Assembly: GCF_000484635.1 (NCBI RefSeq)
Contig: NZ_AXVM01000008.1
Coordinates: 1 to 64,000 of the forward strand
Source of the DNA: Comamonas badia DSM 17552
GTDB taxonomy: Bacteria; Pseudomonadota; Gammaproteobacteria; Burkholderiales; Burkholderiaceae_C
Reading direction: 5' to 3'
Length of the DNA: 64,000 nucleotides
The number at the start of each line of letters is the position of its first letter. The first letter of the stretch is position 1. Below are positions 48,386-57,614 of this stretch, in pieces. The notes beneath the pieces were generated by a model. It was not told the DNA's origin. It did not search any database and worked only from the letters and a program-made list of their open reading frames with translations. Made by a program: the position numbers and the translations under genes.

Positions 48386-49528
48386 ATGCCCATGCCGCGA
48401 TTCCTTTCGTGCGCGGCTGCGCTGGCGCTTTCGGCAGGCTTGGCCGGGCAGCTTGCCGCCGAGCAGCCCAAGCCCCAGCCCCAGCCGGCGCTCACCGTCA
48501 CCACCGCCACCCCGGTGCGCGGACCGCTGACCGATCACCTGAACGCCAACGGCAACATCGCCGCCTGGCAGGAAGCGAGTGTCGGCGCTGAAATCGGCGG
48601 CCTGCGCATCGCGCAGGTGCTGGTCAACGTGGGCGATCAGGTGCGCGCGGGCCAGGTGCTGGCGCGTTTTGCCACCGATCTGGTGCAAAGCGACGTGGCG
48701 CAGGCGCGCGCCGCGCTGCAGCAGGCGCAGGCCGCCGTCGCCGAGGCACGGGCCAACGCCGCGCGCGCCCAGGCGCTGGCCGGCAGCGGCGCCATGAGCC
48801 AGCAGCAGATCCAGCAGTACGCCACCGCCGAGCTGAGTGCCGGTGCCTCGCTGGCGGCGGCGCAGGCGCAGCTGGCGGCACAGCGGCTGCGCCTGAAGCA
48901 CACCGAGGTGCGCGCACCGGATGACGGCGTGATTTCCGCCCGCGGCGCCACCGTCGGCGCGGTCGTCAACGTCGGCGCCGAGCTGTTCCGGCTGGTGCGC
49001 AGGAACCGGCTGGAGTGGCGCGCGGAAGTGAATTCGGCCGACCTTGCACGCCTGGCCATCGGCACCCGGGCCGTGGTGACGGCACCCGGCGGTGCGCAGG
49101 CCGAGGGGCGGGTGCGCATGCTGGCGCCCACCGTCGATCTCGCCAGCCGCAACGCGCTGATCTATGTCGATCTGCCCAGCGGCGGCGCGCTGCGCGCGGG
49201 CATGTACGCCAGTGGCCAGTTCCTGCTCGGCCAGCGCCAGGCGCTCACCGTGCCGCTGTCGGCCGTGGTGGTGCGCGATGGTTTTCCCAGCGTGTTCGAG
49301 CTCGGCGAGGGCGCGCATGTGCTGCTGCGCCGCGTGCGCACCGGCCAGAAGAACGGCGAGCGCATCGAAGTCGTCGAGGGGCTGGCGCCCGACGCCCGCA
49401 TCGTCGTGCGCGGCGGCACCTTCCTGAACGACGGCGATCTCGTGCGGGTGGTTGAAAAATCAGAACAAAAACAGGCTCCAGCAACCGCCAATAAAGCGCA
49501 GGCAGCTACAAAAACAGAGTCACCATGA
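48386..49528 (+). CDS. RND efflux periplasmic adaptor subunit
   Basis: About 380 residues with a signal peptide (MPMPRFLSCAAALALSAGLAGQLAA). It shows the membrane-fusion order: barrel-sandwich half (ASVGAEIGGLRIAQVLVNVGDQVRAGQVLARF), coiled hairpin (QARAALQQAQAAVAEARANAARAQAL), second half (HTEVRAPDDGVISARGATVGAVV), then beta-barrel. It bridges the inner-membrane pump to an outer-membrane channel, which is not encoded nearby. The C-terminal tail (KSEQKQAPATANKAQAATKTESP) is encoded by a family A repeat. The stop overlaps the pump start (ATGA). Confidence 0.92.
   Translation: MPMPRFLSCAAALALSAGLAGQLAAEQPKPQPQPALTVTTATPVRGPLTDHLNANGNIAAWQEASVGAEIGGLRIAQVLVNVGDQVRAGQVLARFATDLVQSDVAQARAALQQAQAAVAEARANAARAQALAGSGAMSQQQIQQYATAELSAGASLAAAQAQLAAQRLRLKHTEVRAPDDGVISARGATVGAVVNVGAELFRLVRRNRLEWRAEVNSADLARLAIGTRAVVTAPGGAQAEGRVRMLAPTVDLASRNALIYVDLPSGGALRAGMYASGQFLLGQRQALTVPLSAVVVRDGFPSVFELGEGAHVLLRRVRTGQKNGERIEVVEGLAPDARIVVRGGTFLNDGDLVRVVEKSEQKQAPATANKAQAATKTESP
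49464..49514 (-). repeat. Family A repeat encoding the adaptor C-terminus
   Basis: On the plus strand: ACAAAAACAGGCTCCAGC, then AACCGCCAATAAAGCGC and AGGCAGCTACAAAAAC. Its reverse complement aligns closely with the proA copy over nearly the full length. It supplies the last residues of the adaptor and ends about 10 bp before the pump ATG. Confidence 0.75.
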
Positions 49529-52500
49529 ACGTCTCGGCCTGGAGCATCCGCAACCCCATTCCTGCGGCGATGCTGTTCGTCCTGCTGACGCTGGCGGGGC
49601 TGATGGCGTTTCGCACCATGAAGGTGCAGAACTTCCCCGACATGGATCTGCCGGTGGTCATCGTCACCGCGGCGCTGCCGGGCGCGGCGCCAGGGCAGCT
49701 GGAAAGCGATGTCGCGCAGCGGCTGGAAAACACCATCGCCACGGTGCAGGGGCTCAAGCACATCACCACCACGCTGACCGACGGCGTGGCGACGCTGGCG
49801 ATCGAGTTCGTGCTGGAAAAGCCCATCCAGGAGGCGGTGGACGACGTGCGCTCGGCGGTCTCGCGCGTGCGATCGGACATGCCGGCCGACCTGCGCGACC
49901 CCATCGTCAACAAGCTGGAGTTCACCTCGCAGCCCATCCTGGCCTACGCCGTCGCTTCCAGCCGCTGGGACGACGAAGCACTGTCATGGTTCGTCGACGA
50001 CACCATCCAGCGGCGGCTGCTGGCCGTGCCCGGCGTGGGCGCGGTCAACCGCGTCGGCGGCGTGACGCGCGAAGTGCGCGTGCTGCTGGACCCGGTGAAG
50101 CTGCAGGCGCTGGGCGCCACGGCGAGCGAAATCTCGCGCCAGCTGCGCCAGGTGCAGCTGGAGAGCGCGGGCGGGCGCGCCGACCTGGGCAGCGGCGAGC
50201 AGCCGCTGCGCACGCTGGCCACGGTGAAGACGGCCGCGGAGGTGGCGCGCATCCAGATCGCGCTCTCGGGCGCGCGCAAGGTGCGGCTCGATCAGCTTGC
50301 CAGCGTCACCGACACCTTTGCCGAACCGCGCGCCGCCGCGCTGCTGGGTGACCAGCCGGTCATCGGCTTCGAGGTCTCGCGCTCGCGCGGCGCGAGCGAA
50401 GTGGAAGTGGGCGCGGGCGTGCAGAAGGTGCTTGCCAGGCTGCAGGCCGACTACCCCCACCTGCAGCTGACCAAGACAGTGGATTTCGTCGACATCGCGC
50501 AGGAGGAGTACGACAGCTCGATGCGGCTGCTGTACGAAGGCGCCGCGCTCGCCGTGGCCGTCGTCTGGCTGTTCCTGCGCTCGTTCCGGGCGACGATGAT
50601 CTCGGCGGTGGCGCTGCCGCTGTCGATGATTCCGGCCTTCATCGGCATGCAGCAGTTCGGCTTCACGATCAACATCCTGACGCTGCTGGCGCTGTCGCTG
50701 GTCGTCGGCATCCTGGTGGACGACGCCATCGTCGAGGTGGAAAACATCGTGCGCCACCAGGGCATGGGCAAGAGCCCCTACCAGGCAGCGATGGAGGCGG
50801 CCGACGAGATCGGCCTGGCGGTGGTGGCCACCACCTTCACGCTGATCGCGGTGTTCCTGCCCACGGCCTTCATGAGCGGCATTCCCGGGCGCTTCTTCAA
50901 GCAGTTCGGCTGGACGGCGGCGCTGGCGGTGTTCGCCTCGCTCATCGTCGCGCGCCTGCTCACGCCCATGATGTGCGCCTATCTGCTCAAGCCGGTGAAG
51001 CATGCCGATCATGAGCCGGGCTGGCTCAGGGTCTACATGCGCGCCGTCGGCTGGTGCCTGCACCACCGCTTCGCGACGCTGGTGGCGGCGCTGCTGTTCT
51101 TCGCCGGATCTCTGGCGCTCATTCCGCTGCTGCCCTCGGGCTTCATGCCGCCCGACAACAACGCTCAGACGCAGGTGAGCCTGGAACTACCGCCCGGCAC
51201 GCTGCTGCCCGAGACACAAGCGCTGGTGCTGCAAGCCACGGAGCGCGCCTTCGGCGTCGGCCATGTGCAGACCGTGTACAGCACGATCGGCGGCGGCAGC
51301 GCGGGTGCGGACCCGGTGACCGGCGGCGGCGCGGCCGATCCGCGCAAGGCCACGCTCACGCTGCGCATGGCGCCGCGCGCCGAACGCCCGTCCAAGCAGG
51401 AAATCGAGGCGCGCCTGCGCGAGGCCATGCGCGACCTGCCCGGCGCGCGCGTGCGCGTCGGGCTGGGCGGCTCCAACGACAAATACATCATGACGCTCTC
51501 CAGCGACGACCCGCAGCAGCTGGAGCGGGCCGCGCGCGAGGTGGAGCGCGGCATACGCACCATTCCCGGCATCGGCGGCGTCACGTCGACGGCCAGCCTG
51601 GCGCGGCCCGAGATTTACGTGCAGCCCGATTTCGCCCGCGCCGCCGATCTGGGCGTGACCAGTGCCGCCATCGCCGAGACGCTGCGCGTGGCCACCGTGG
51701 GCGATTTCGAGCAGAACCTGGCCAAGCTCAACGTCGCGCAGCGCCAGATACCCATCCTGGTGCGGCTCGACGATGCGGCGCGCGCCGACCTGAGCGTGCT
51801 CGAACGCCTGGCGGTGCCGGGGCAGAAGGGCCCGGTGCGCCTGGGCGAGGTCGCCACGCTCACGCTCGCGGGCGGACCGGCCGTGATCCGCCGCTACGAC
51901 CGCGCGCGCAACGTGCGCTTCGAGATCGAACTGGGCAGCCGCGGCCTGGGCGAGGTGCAGCAGGCGGTGCGCGATCTGCCCGCCGTGCAGCACATGGGCG
52001 CCGGCGTGCGCCTGGTCAACGTGGGCGACGCGGAGATGATGTCCGAGCTGTTCTCCAGCTTCGGCATCGCCATGCTCACCGGCGTGGTCTGCATCTACAT
52101 CGTGCTGGTGATGCTGTTCAAGGATTTGCTGCAGCCCTTCACCATCCTGGTGGCGCTGCCGCTGTCGCTCGGCGGCGCCTTCGTCGCGCTGATGCTGGCG
52201 CACCAGAGCTTTTCCATGCCCTCGCTGATCGGCCTGGTGATGCTCATGGGCATCGCCACCAAGAACTCCATCCTGCTGGTGGAATACGCCATCACCGCGC
52301 GGCGCGAGCTCGGCATGCGCCGGCTCGATGCGCTGCTCGATGCCTGCCACAAGCGCGCGCGCCCCATCATCATGACCACGCTCGCCATGGGCGCGGGCAT
52401 GATGCCGGTGGCGCTGGGTCTGGGCAGCGCCGACATGAGCTTTCGCTCGCCGATGGCGATGGCGGTGATCGGCGGGCTGCTGACCTCCACCGTGCTGAGC

Positions 52501-52614
52501 CTGCTGGTGGTGCCCGCCGTATTCACCTACGTGGACGATTTCGAGCACTGGATCCGCCGGCTGGCGCATCGGCGGCCTCATGCCCGGGCGGGAGCTGCCG
52601 ATAATCCAGGCTGA
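49525..52614 (+). CDS. RND-family efflux transporter, inner-membrane pump
   Basis: A 1,029-residue HAE1-like RND pump with 12 expected membrane segments and two periplasmic loops. The proton-relay aspartates are in GILVDDAIVEVENIVRH (segment 4, about residue 400), and the segment 10 lysine is in GIATKNSILLVEYA (about residue 915). It expels drugs, solvents or metabolites using the proton gradient. It is translated from an ATG overlapping the adaptor stop. No TolC-type gene or regulator is within the window, so the substrate is unknown. Confidence 0.93.
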   Translation: MNVSAWSIRNPIPAAMLFVLLTLAGLMAFRTMKVQNFPDMDLPVVIVTAALPGAAPGQLESDVAQRLENTIATVQGLKHITTTLTDGVATLAIEFVLEKPIQEAVDDVRSAVSRVRSDMPADLRDPIVNKLEFTSQPILAYAVASSRWDDEALSWFVDDTIQRRLLAVPGVGAVNRVGGVTREVRVLLDPVKLQALGATASEISRQLRQVQLESAGGRADLGSGEQPLRTLATVKTAAEVARIQIALSGARKVRLDQLASVTDTFAEPRAAALLGDQPVIGFEVSRSRGASEVEVGAGVQKVLARLQADYPHLQLTKTVDFVDIAQEEYDSSMRLLYEGAALAVAVVWLFLRSFRATMISAVALPLSMIPAFIGMQQFGFTINILTLLALSLVVGILVDDAIVEVENIVRHQGMGKSPYQAAMEAADEIGLAVVATTFTLIAVFLPTAFMSGIPGRFFKQFGWTAALAVFASLIVARLLTPMMCAYLLKPVKHADHEPGWLRVYMRAVGWCLHHRFATLVAALLFFAGSLALIPLLPSGFMPPDNNAQTQVSLELPPGTLLPETQALVLQATERAFGVGHVQTVYSTIGGGSAGADPVTGGGAADPRKATLTLRMAPRAERPSKQEIEARLREAMRDLPGARVRVGLGGSNDKYIMTLSSDDPQQLERAAREVERGIRTIPGIGGVTSTASLARPEIYVQPDFARAADLGVTSAAIAETLRVATVGDFEQNLAKLNVAQRQIPILVRLDDAARADLSVLERLAVPGQKGPVRLGEVATLTLAGGPAVIRRYDRARNVRFEIELGSRGLGEVQQAVRDLPAVQHMGAGVRLVNVGDAEMMSELFSSFGIAMLTGVVCIYIVLVMLFKDLLQPFTILVALPLSLGGAFVALMLAHQSFSMPSLIGLVMLMGIATKNSILLVEYAITARRELGMRRLDALLDACHKRARPIIMTTLAMGAGMMPVALGLGSADMSFRSPMAMAVIGGLLTSTVLSLLVVPAVFTYVDDFEHWIRRLAHRRPHARAGAADNPG

Positions 52615-53010
52615 ACGGCGCTGCCAATGAACCTGATCCCGGCCACTATCGATTCCTGCCGCTGGGCAAGCCGCTGTCCCTCACGCCCAGATCGCGGCGA
52701 TGAAGATCGACGGCCATGCGCCGGCGCGGACCGGCGCCCGACCACGCACGGGGTGCGCCCGCAGGTGTCGCTTCAGCGACTTTTCAAATTGCCTTGACGA
52801 GTTGAAGTGCCACAATCGTCCGCGGAACTTTTGGGCAAAGCGTATAGTCCATACGGTGTCCGCGAGAGCGTTGACACTGATTTGCAGGAACAGGACGACC
52901 ACACCATTTCCAGTTGCGAAGCCTTCCGGATCTCCGGTTGAAAGCCTGAGGCGGCCTCTCCTCCCTCCCTCTCTTCTTTCGTTTCAGGGCGCTTCGCGAC
53001 TGTTTTTACA
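52615..53010. other. Non-coding stretch between the RND pump and gst
   Basis: There is no gene with recognisable similarity here. Base composition drops towards AT in 52780-52990. A short inverted repeat CGTAT/ATACG surrounds 52839-52855, and a TTGACA lies near 52873 without a good -10. Short peptide-like stretches (for example LPLGKPLSLT in one frame and HAQIAAMKIDGHAP in another) hint at a frameshifted relic, but I cannot identify it. Confidence 0.4.
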
Positions 53011-53056
53011 ACGCGCAAGGCGCGCATTCCCCAACGGGAATGCGCGCCTTGCGCGT
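53011..53056. terminator. 21-bp perfect hairpin downstream of gst
   Basis: Arms ACGCGCAAGGCGCGCATTCCC and their exact complement flank a CAAC loop. It starts 16 bp past the gst stop. The minus strand has no T-run after it (TGTAAAAACAG follows), so it is either a non-canonical terminator or an mRNA 3'-end stabiliser. Confidence 0.6.
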
Positions 53057-53071
53057 CATGGGGTGGCGGTC

Positions 53072-55145
<2,074 letters not shown>

Positions 55146-55154
55146 GTTGCCACG

Positions 55155-55196
55155 CTGAACGCTCAACCCTGAACGCTCAACCCTGAACGCCCAAGC
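55155..55196. repeat. Three tandem 14-bp repeats upstream of yaeQ
   Basis: The unit CTGAACGCTCAACC is present twice exactly and a third time with two changes (CTGAACGCCCAAGC). The array fills the gap between the purB stop and the yaeQ start. Confidence 0.85.
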
Positions 55197-55202
55197 TTTC
55201 TC

Positions 55203-55763
55203 GTGGCTCTGAAATCCACCATCTTCAAGGCGAACCTCGCGATCGCCGACATCGACCACGGCTACTACGCCGACCACGCGCTGACGCTGGCACGCCACCC
55301 GAGCGAAACCGACGAGCGCATGATGGTGCGCCTGGCGGCACTCGCGCTCAACGCCCACGCGCTGCAGGACACCTGCCAGGGCGACGGCACGCTCGCCTTC
55401 GGCGCGGGCCTTTCCGACACCGACGACCCGGACGTGTCGCTCACCGACTTCACCGGCCGCAAGCGCCTGTGGATCGAGGTCGGCCAACCCGAGGACAAGC
55501 CCCTTGCCAAGGCCTGCAGCCGCGCCGACGCAGTGCTGGTCTACGCCTTTCACCCGGCCGCCGAGGTCTGGTGGCGCGGCATGGCCGCCAAACTCGCGCG
55601 GCTGCAAAAGCTGCAGGTCTGGCGCCTGCCGACCGAAGCCTCCAAGGAGCTCGCGGCCCTGGCTGAGCGCAGCATGCAGTTGCAGGCCACGGTGCAGGAG
55701 GGTGCGCTCACGCTCAGCAGCGAGCAGGGCAGCGTGGTGCTGGAGCCGCTGCGCTGGCAATAA
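55203..55763 (+). CDS. yaeQ: YaeQ family protein
   Basis: A 186-residue protein starting at a GTG codon (MALKSTIFKANLAIADIDHGYYADHALTLARHPSETDERMMVRL). The family has a PD-(D/E)XK nuclease-like fold, here with LWIEVGQPEDKPL and CSRADAVLVYAF. E. coli YaeQ was linked to RfaH suppression in early work, but the biochemical role is unclear. No clear ribosome-binding site precedes the start; the upstream DNA is the 14-bp tandem array. It converges tightly with the DUF2007 gene. Confidence 0.9.
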   Translation: MALKSTIFKANLAIADIDHGYYADHALTLARHPSETDERMMVRLAALALNAHALQDTCQGDGTLAFGAGLSDTDDPDVSLTDFTGRKRLWIEVGQPEDKPLAKACSRADAVLVYAFHPAAEVWWRGMAAKLARLQKLQVWRLPTEASKELAALAERSMQLQATVQEGALTLSSEQGSVVLEPLRWQ

Positions 55764-55769
55764 TTACCT

Positions 55770-56075
55770 TCAGCGCGGCATGAGGGCGCCGCAATTCCAG
55801 CACTGTTCAAACCCGCCTTCCACGATCTCCCCGCACGAAGGGCAGGCCCAGCGGCGCTGGGGCAGACGCCGCAGTTCATCGAGCAGCGTACGGGCGCGGA
55901 CCAGGTGCTCGCCGTGGTCCAGCCAGATCTCGGGCAGGCATTCGCTGGGCGGCAGCTGTCCGGCCGCCGAACTCAGGTATTGGCGCTGCACCGTCGCCGG
56001 CATGCCCGCCTCGCACAGCAGGTCGCACCAGACGGTGGCGATCGCGATGTTGGGGGCTTGGGTGAGACGCTGCAT
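55770..56075 (-). CDS. DUF2007-type protein with C-terminal zinc ribbon
   Basis: About 101 residues from MQRLTQAPNIAIATVWCDLL (56075). Residues 5-70 resemble the DUF2007 (putative signal-transducing) domain (AGMPATVQRQYLSSAAGQLPPSECLPEIWL). Residues 75-100 contain two CxxC pairs (WACPSCGE and CWNCGALM), a likely zinc ribbon. The function is unknown. The 60 bp between its start and the riboswitch must hold both divergent promoters; a -10-like TTTAAT for the riboswitch side lies at 56122. Confidence 0.8.
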   Translation of the reverse strand: MQRLTQAPNIAIATVWCDLLCEAGMPATVQRQYLSSAAGQLPPSECLPEIWLDHGEHLVRARTLLDELRRLPQRRWACPSCGEIVEGGFEQCWNCGALMPR

Positions 56076-56135
56076 GGGGCGAAAACAGACGGCTGAAGCG
56101 GCCATCATAGGCGGCTTGTGGTTTAATTTCACCCA

Positions 56136-56300
56136 TTCAAGGGGGAGTAGCTCCCCGCCAGCGCGGCCTTGCCGCGCGGGTGGATGGCAGGGTCGTCATC
56201 ACGAAGCGCGGGTGCGCTTCCGGCCTGCCGGGTGTGGCGGACGCCATGCCGAGCAAGACCCTTGGACCCCGGATTTTCCGTGCGCGGTCCAAGGTGTCTC
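56136..56300 (+). ncRNA. yybP-ykoY (manganese) riboswitch
   Basis: The leader of terC begins with the family hallmark AAGGGGGAGTAGCTCCCCGCC and includes GTCATCAC. It ends with GCAAGACCCTTGGACC pairing with GGTCCAAGG (56286-56294), the usual closing stem. This architecture and its position before a TerC-family gene match the Mn2+-sensing yybP-ykoY class. Downstream, a CCGC/GCGG stem followed by TTTT (about 56357-56375) could be the expression platform. Confidence 0.88.
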
Positions 56301-56389
56301 TCTGCAATTCTTGCAGCAAGCTCCCGGGCTGGTGCGGAAGATCCACAACCACCGACCCGCTTTTCAGCGGTTTTGAGGACAGCAAACAC

Positions 56390-57145
56390 ATGGATCTGGA
56401 ATTCTTTCTGCACGCGCCCTTCTGGGTCGCGCTCGGCCAGCTCATCATCATCGACATCCTGCTCGGCGGCGACAACGCCGTGGTGATCGCGCTGGCCTGC
56501 CACAAGCTGCCGCCCGCGCAGCGCGCCAAAGGCATCTTCTGGGGCACGGCAGCGGCCATAGGACTGCGCGTGGTGCTCATCATTTTTGCAATGACGCTGC
56601 TCACGCTGCCCTTCGTCAAGCTGGTGGGCGCGGTGCTGCTGGTCTGGATCGGCGTGAAGCTGATCGCGCCGCACGAAGACGGCCATGAAGCCATCCAGAG
56701 CAGCGACAAGCTGCTGACGGCCATCAAGACCATCGTCGTCGCCGATGTGGTGATGAGCCTGGACAACGTGATCGCGATTGCCGCCGCGGCCAAGAACGCC
56801 GGGCAATCGCATGAGCTGCTGCTGGTCATCCTGGGTTTGCTGATCTCGGTGCCCATCATCGTCGGCGGCTCGCAGCTGGTGATGAAGCTGATGGAGCGCT
56901 TCCCCATCATCATCGTGCTCGGCGGCATGCTGCTGGGCTGGATCGCCGGCGGCATGTTCGTCACCGACCCGGTGTTCACCCATCCCGATCAATGGCTCTG
57001 GGCGCCCAAGCTGGGCACGCTGAACGCCGATGGCCTGGCCGAGGTGCATGGCGCGCTGTATTACGGCGCGCACCTGGTGGGTGCGCTGCTGGTGCTGACG
57101 CTAGGCAAGTGGCTGGCGGCTCGGCATGCTCAGATGACGAAATGA
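56390..57145 (+). CDS. TerC family membrane protein (YjbE-like, Mn2+ export candidate)
   Basis: About 251 residues from MDLEFFLHAPFWVALGQLIIIDILLGGDNAVVIALACHKLP (56390), with seven or so membrane segments. The two conserved acidic motifs are DILLGGDNAVV (near residue 23) and DVVMSLDNVIA (near residue 125). Under a manganese riboswitch, such TerC proteins are inferred to export Mn2+ or load secreted metalloenzymes. The last codons (MTK) and stop lie inside the first arm of a family B repeat. Confidence 0.9.
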   Translation: MDLEFFLHAPFWVALGQLIIIDILLGGDNAVVIALACHKLPPAQRAKGIFWGTAAAIGLRVVLIIFAMTLLTLPFVKLVGAVLLVWIGVKLIAPHEDGHEAIQSSDKLLTAIKTIVVADVVMSLDNVIAIAAAAKNAGQSHELLLVILGLLISVPIIVGGSQLVMKLMERFPIIIVLGGMLLGWIAGGMFVTDPVFTHPDQWLWAPKLGTLNADGLAEVHGALYYGAHLVGALLVLTLGKWLAARHAQMTK

Positions 57146-57237
57146 CCGCGCTGCGCGGCGATGACGCGGCTTGCGCCGCATGACGGAGGTATGGGTCATT
57201 TCGTCATGCCCGGCGCAAGCCGGCGTCATTTCGTCAT
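57134..57237. repeat. Palindromic repeat family B, copy 2 (compound)
   Basis: ATGACGAAATGACC (57134-57147) is exactly complementary to GGTCATTTCGTCAT (57194-57207), and a similar CGTCATTTCGTCAT follows at 57224-57237. The left half, including GATGACGCGGC and GCGCCGCATGACG, matches copy 1 at 40225. The terC stop codon is part of the left arm. It can form strong hairpins between terC and the next gene. Confidence 0.75.
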
Positions 57238-57254
57238 AGCGCTGTTATGCTGGC

Positions 57255-57614
57255 ATGATGCGCATCCTCTTGAAATGGGCCCTGCACGCGGTGGCGCTGC
57301 TGTGCGTGGCCTACCTCTACAGCGGCGTGCAGGTGCACAGTTTCGGCGCGGCGCTGGGCGCGGCCTTCGTGATCGGGCTGCTCAACGCCGTGCTGCGGCC
57401 CATCCTCGTGATCCTGACGCTGCCGGTGACCATCGTCACCATCGGGCTGTTCCTGTTCGTCATCAACGCGCTGATGTTCTGGGCCGCCTCCGGCCTGCTG
57501 GGCGACGGCTTTCAGGTGGCGGGCTTCGGCGCGGCGCTGATCGGCTCGCTGATCTACTCCGCGCTGGGACTACTGATCGAGTCGGCGCTCGCGCATCTGT
57601 TCGCTCAGCAGTGA
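57255..57614 (+). CDS. Small phage-holin-family (superfamily IV) membrane protein
   Basis: A 119-residue protein with four predicted membrane segments (LLKWALHAVALLCVAYLY; FGAALGAAFVIGLLNAV; LPVTIVTIGLFLFVINALMFW; AGFGAALIGSLIYSALGLLI). The LLNAVLRPILVILTLPVTIVTIGLF motif is typical of this family, which is widespread on bacterial chromosomes and not evidence of a phage. The function is unknown. Its last 45 bp overlap the end of the convergent protease gene. Confidence 0.88.
   Translation: MMRILLKWALHAVALLCVAYLYSGVQVHSFGAALGAAFVIGLLNAVLRPILVILTLPVTIVTIGLFLFVINALMFWAASGLLGDGFQVAGFGAALIGSLIYSALGLLIESALAHLFAQQ

Noticed and set aside
57255-57614. Prophage signal based on a phage-holin-family protein
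   Set aside because: This holin-like family is common on bacterial chromosomes. No other phage gene, integrase or attachment site is nearby.
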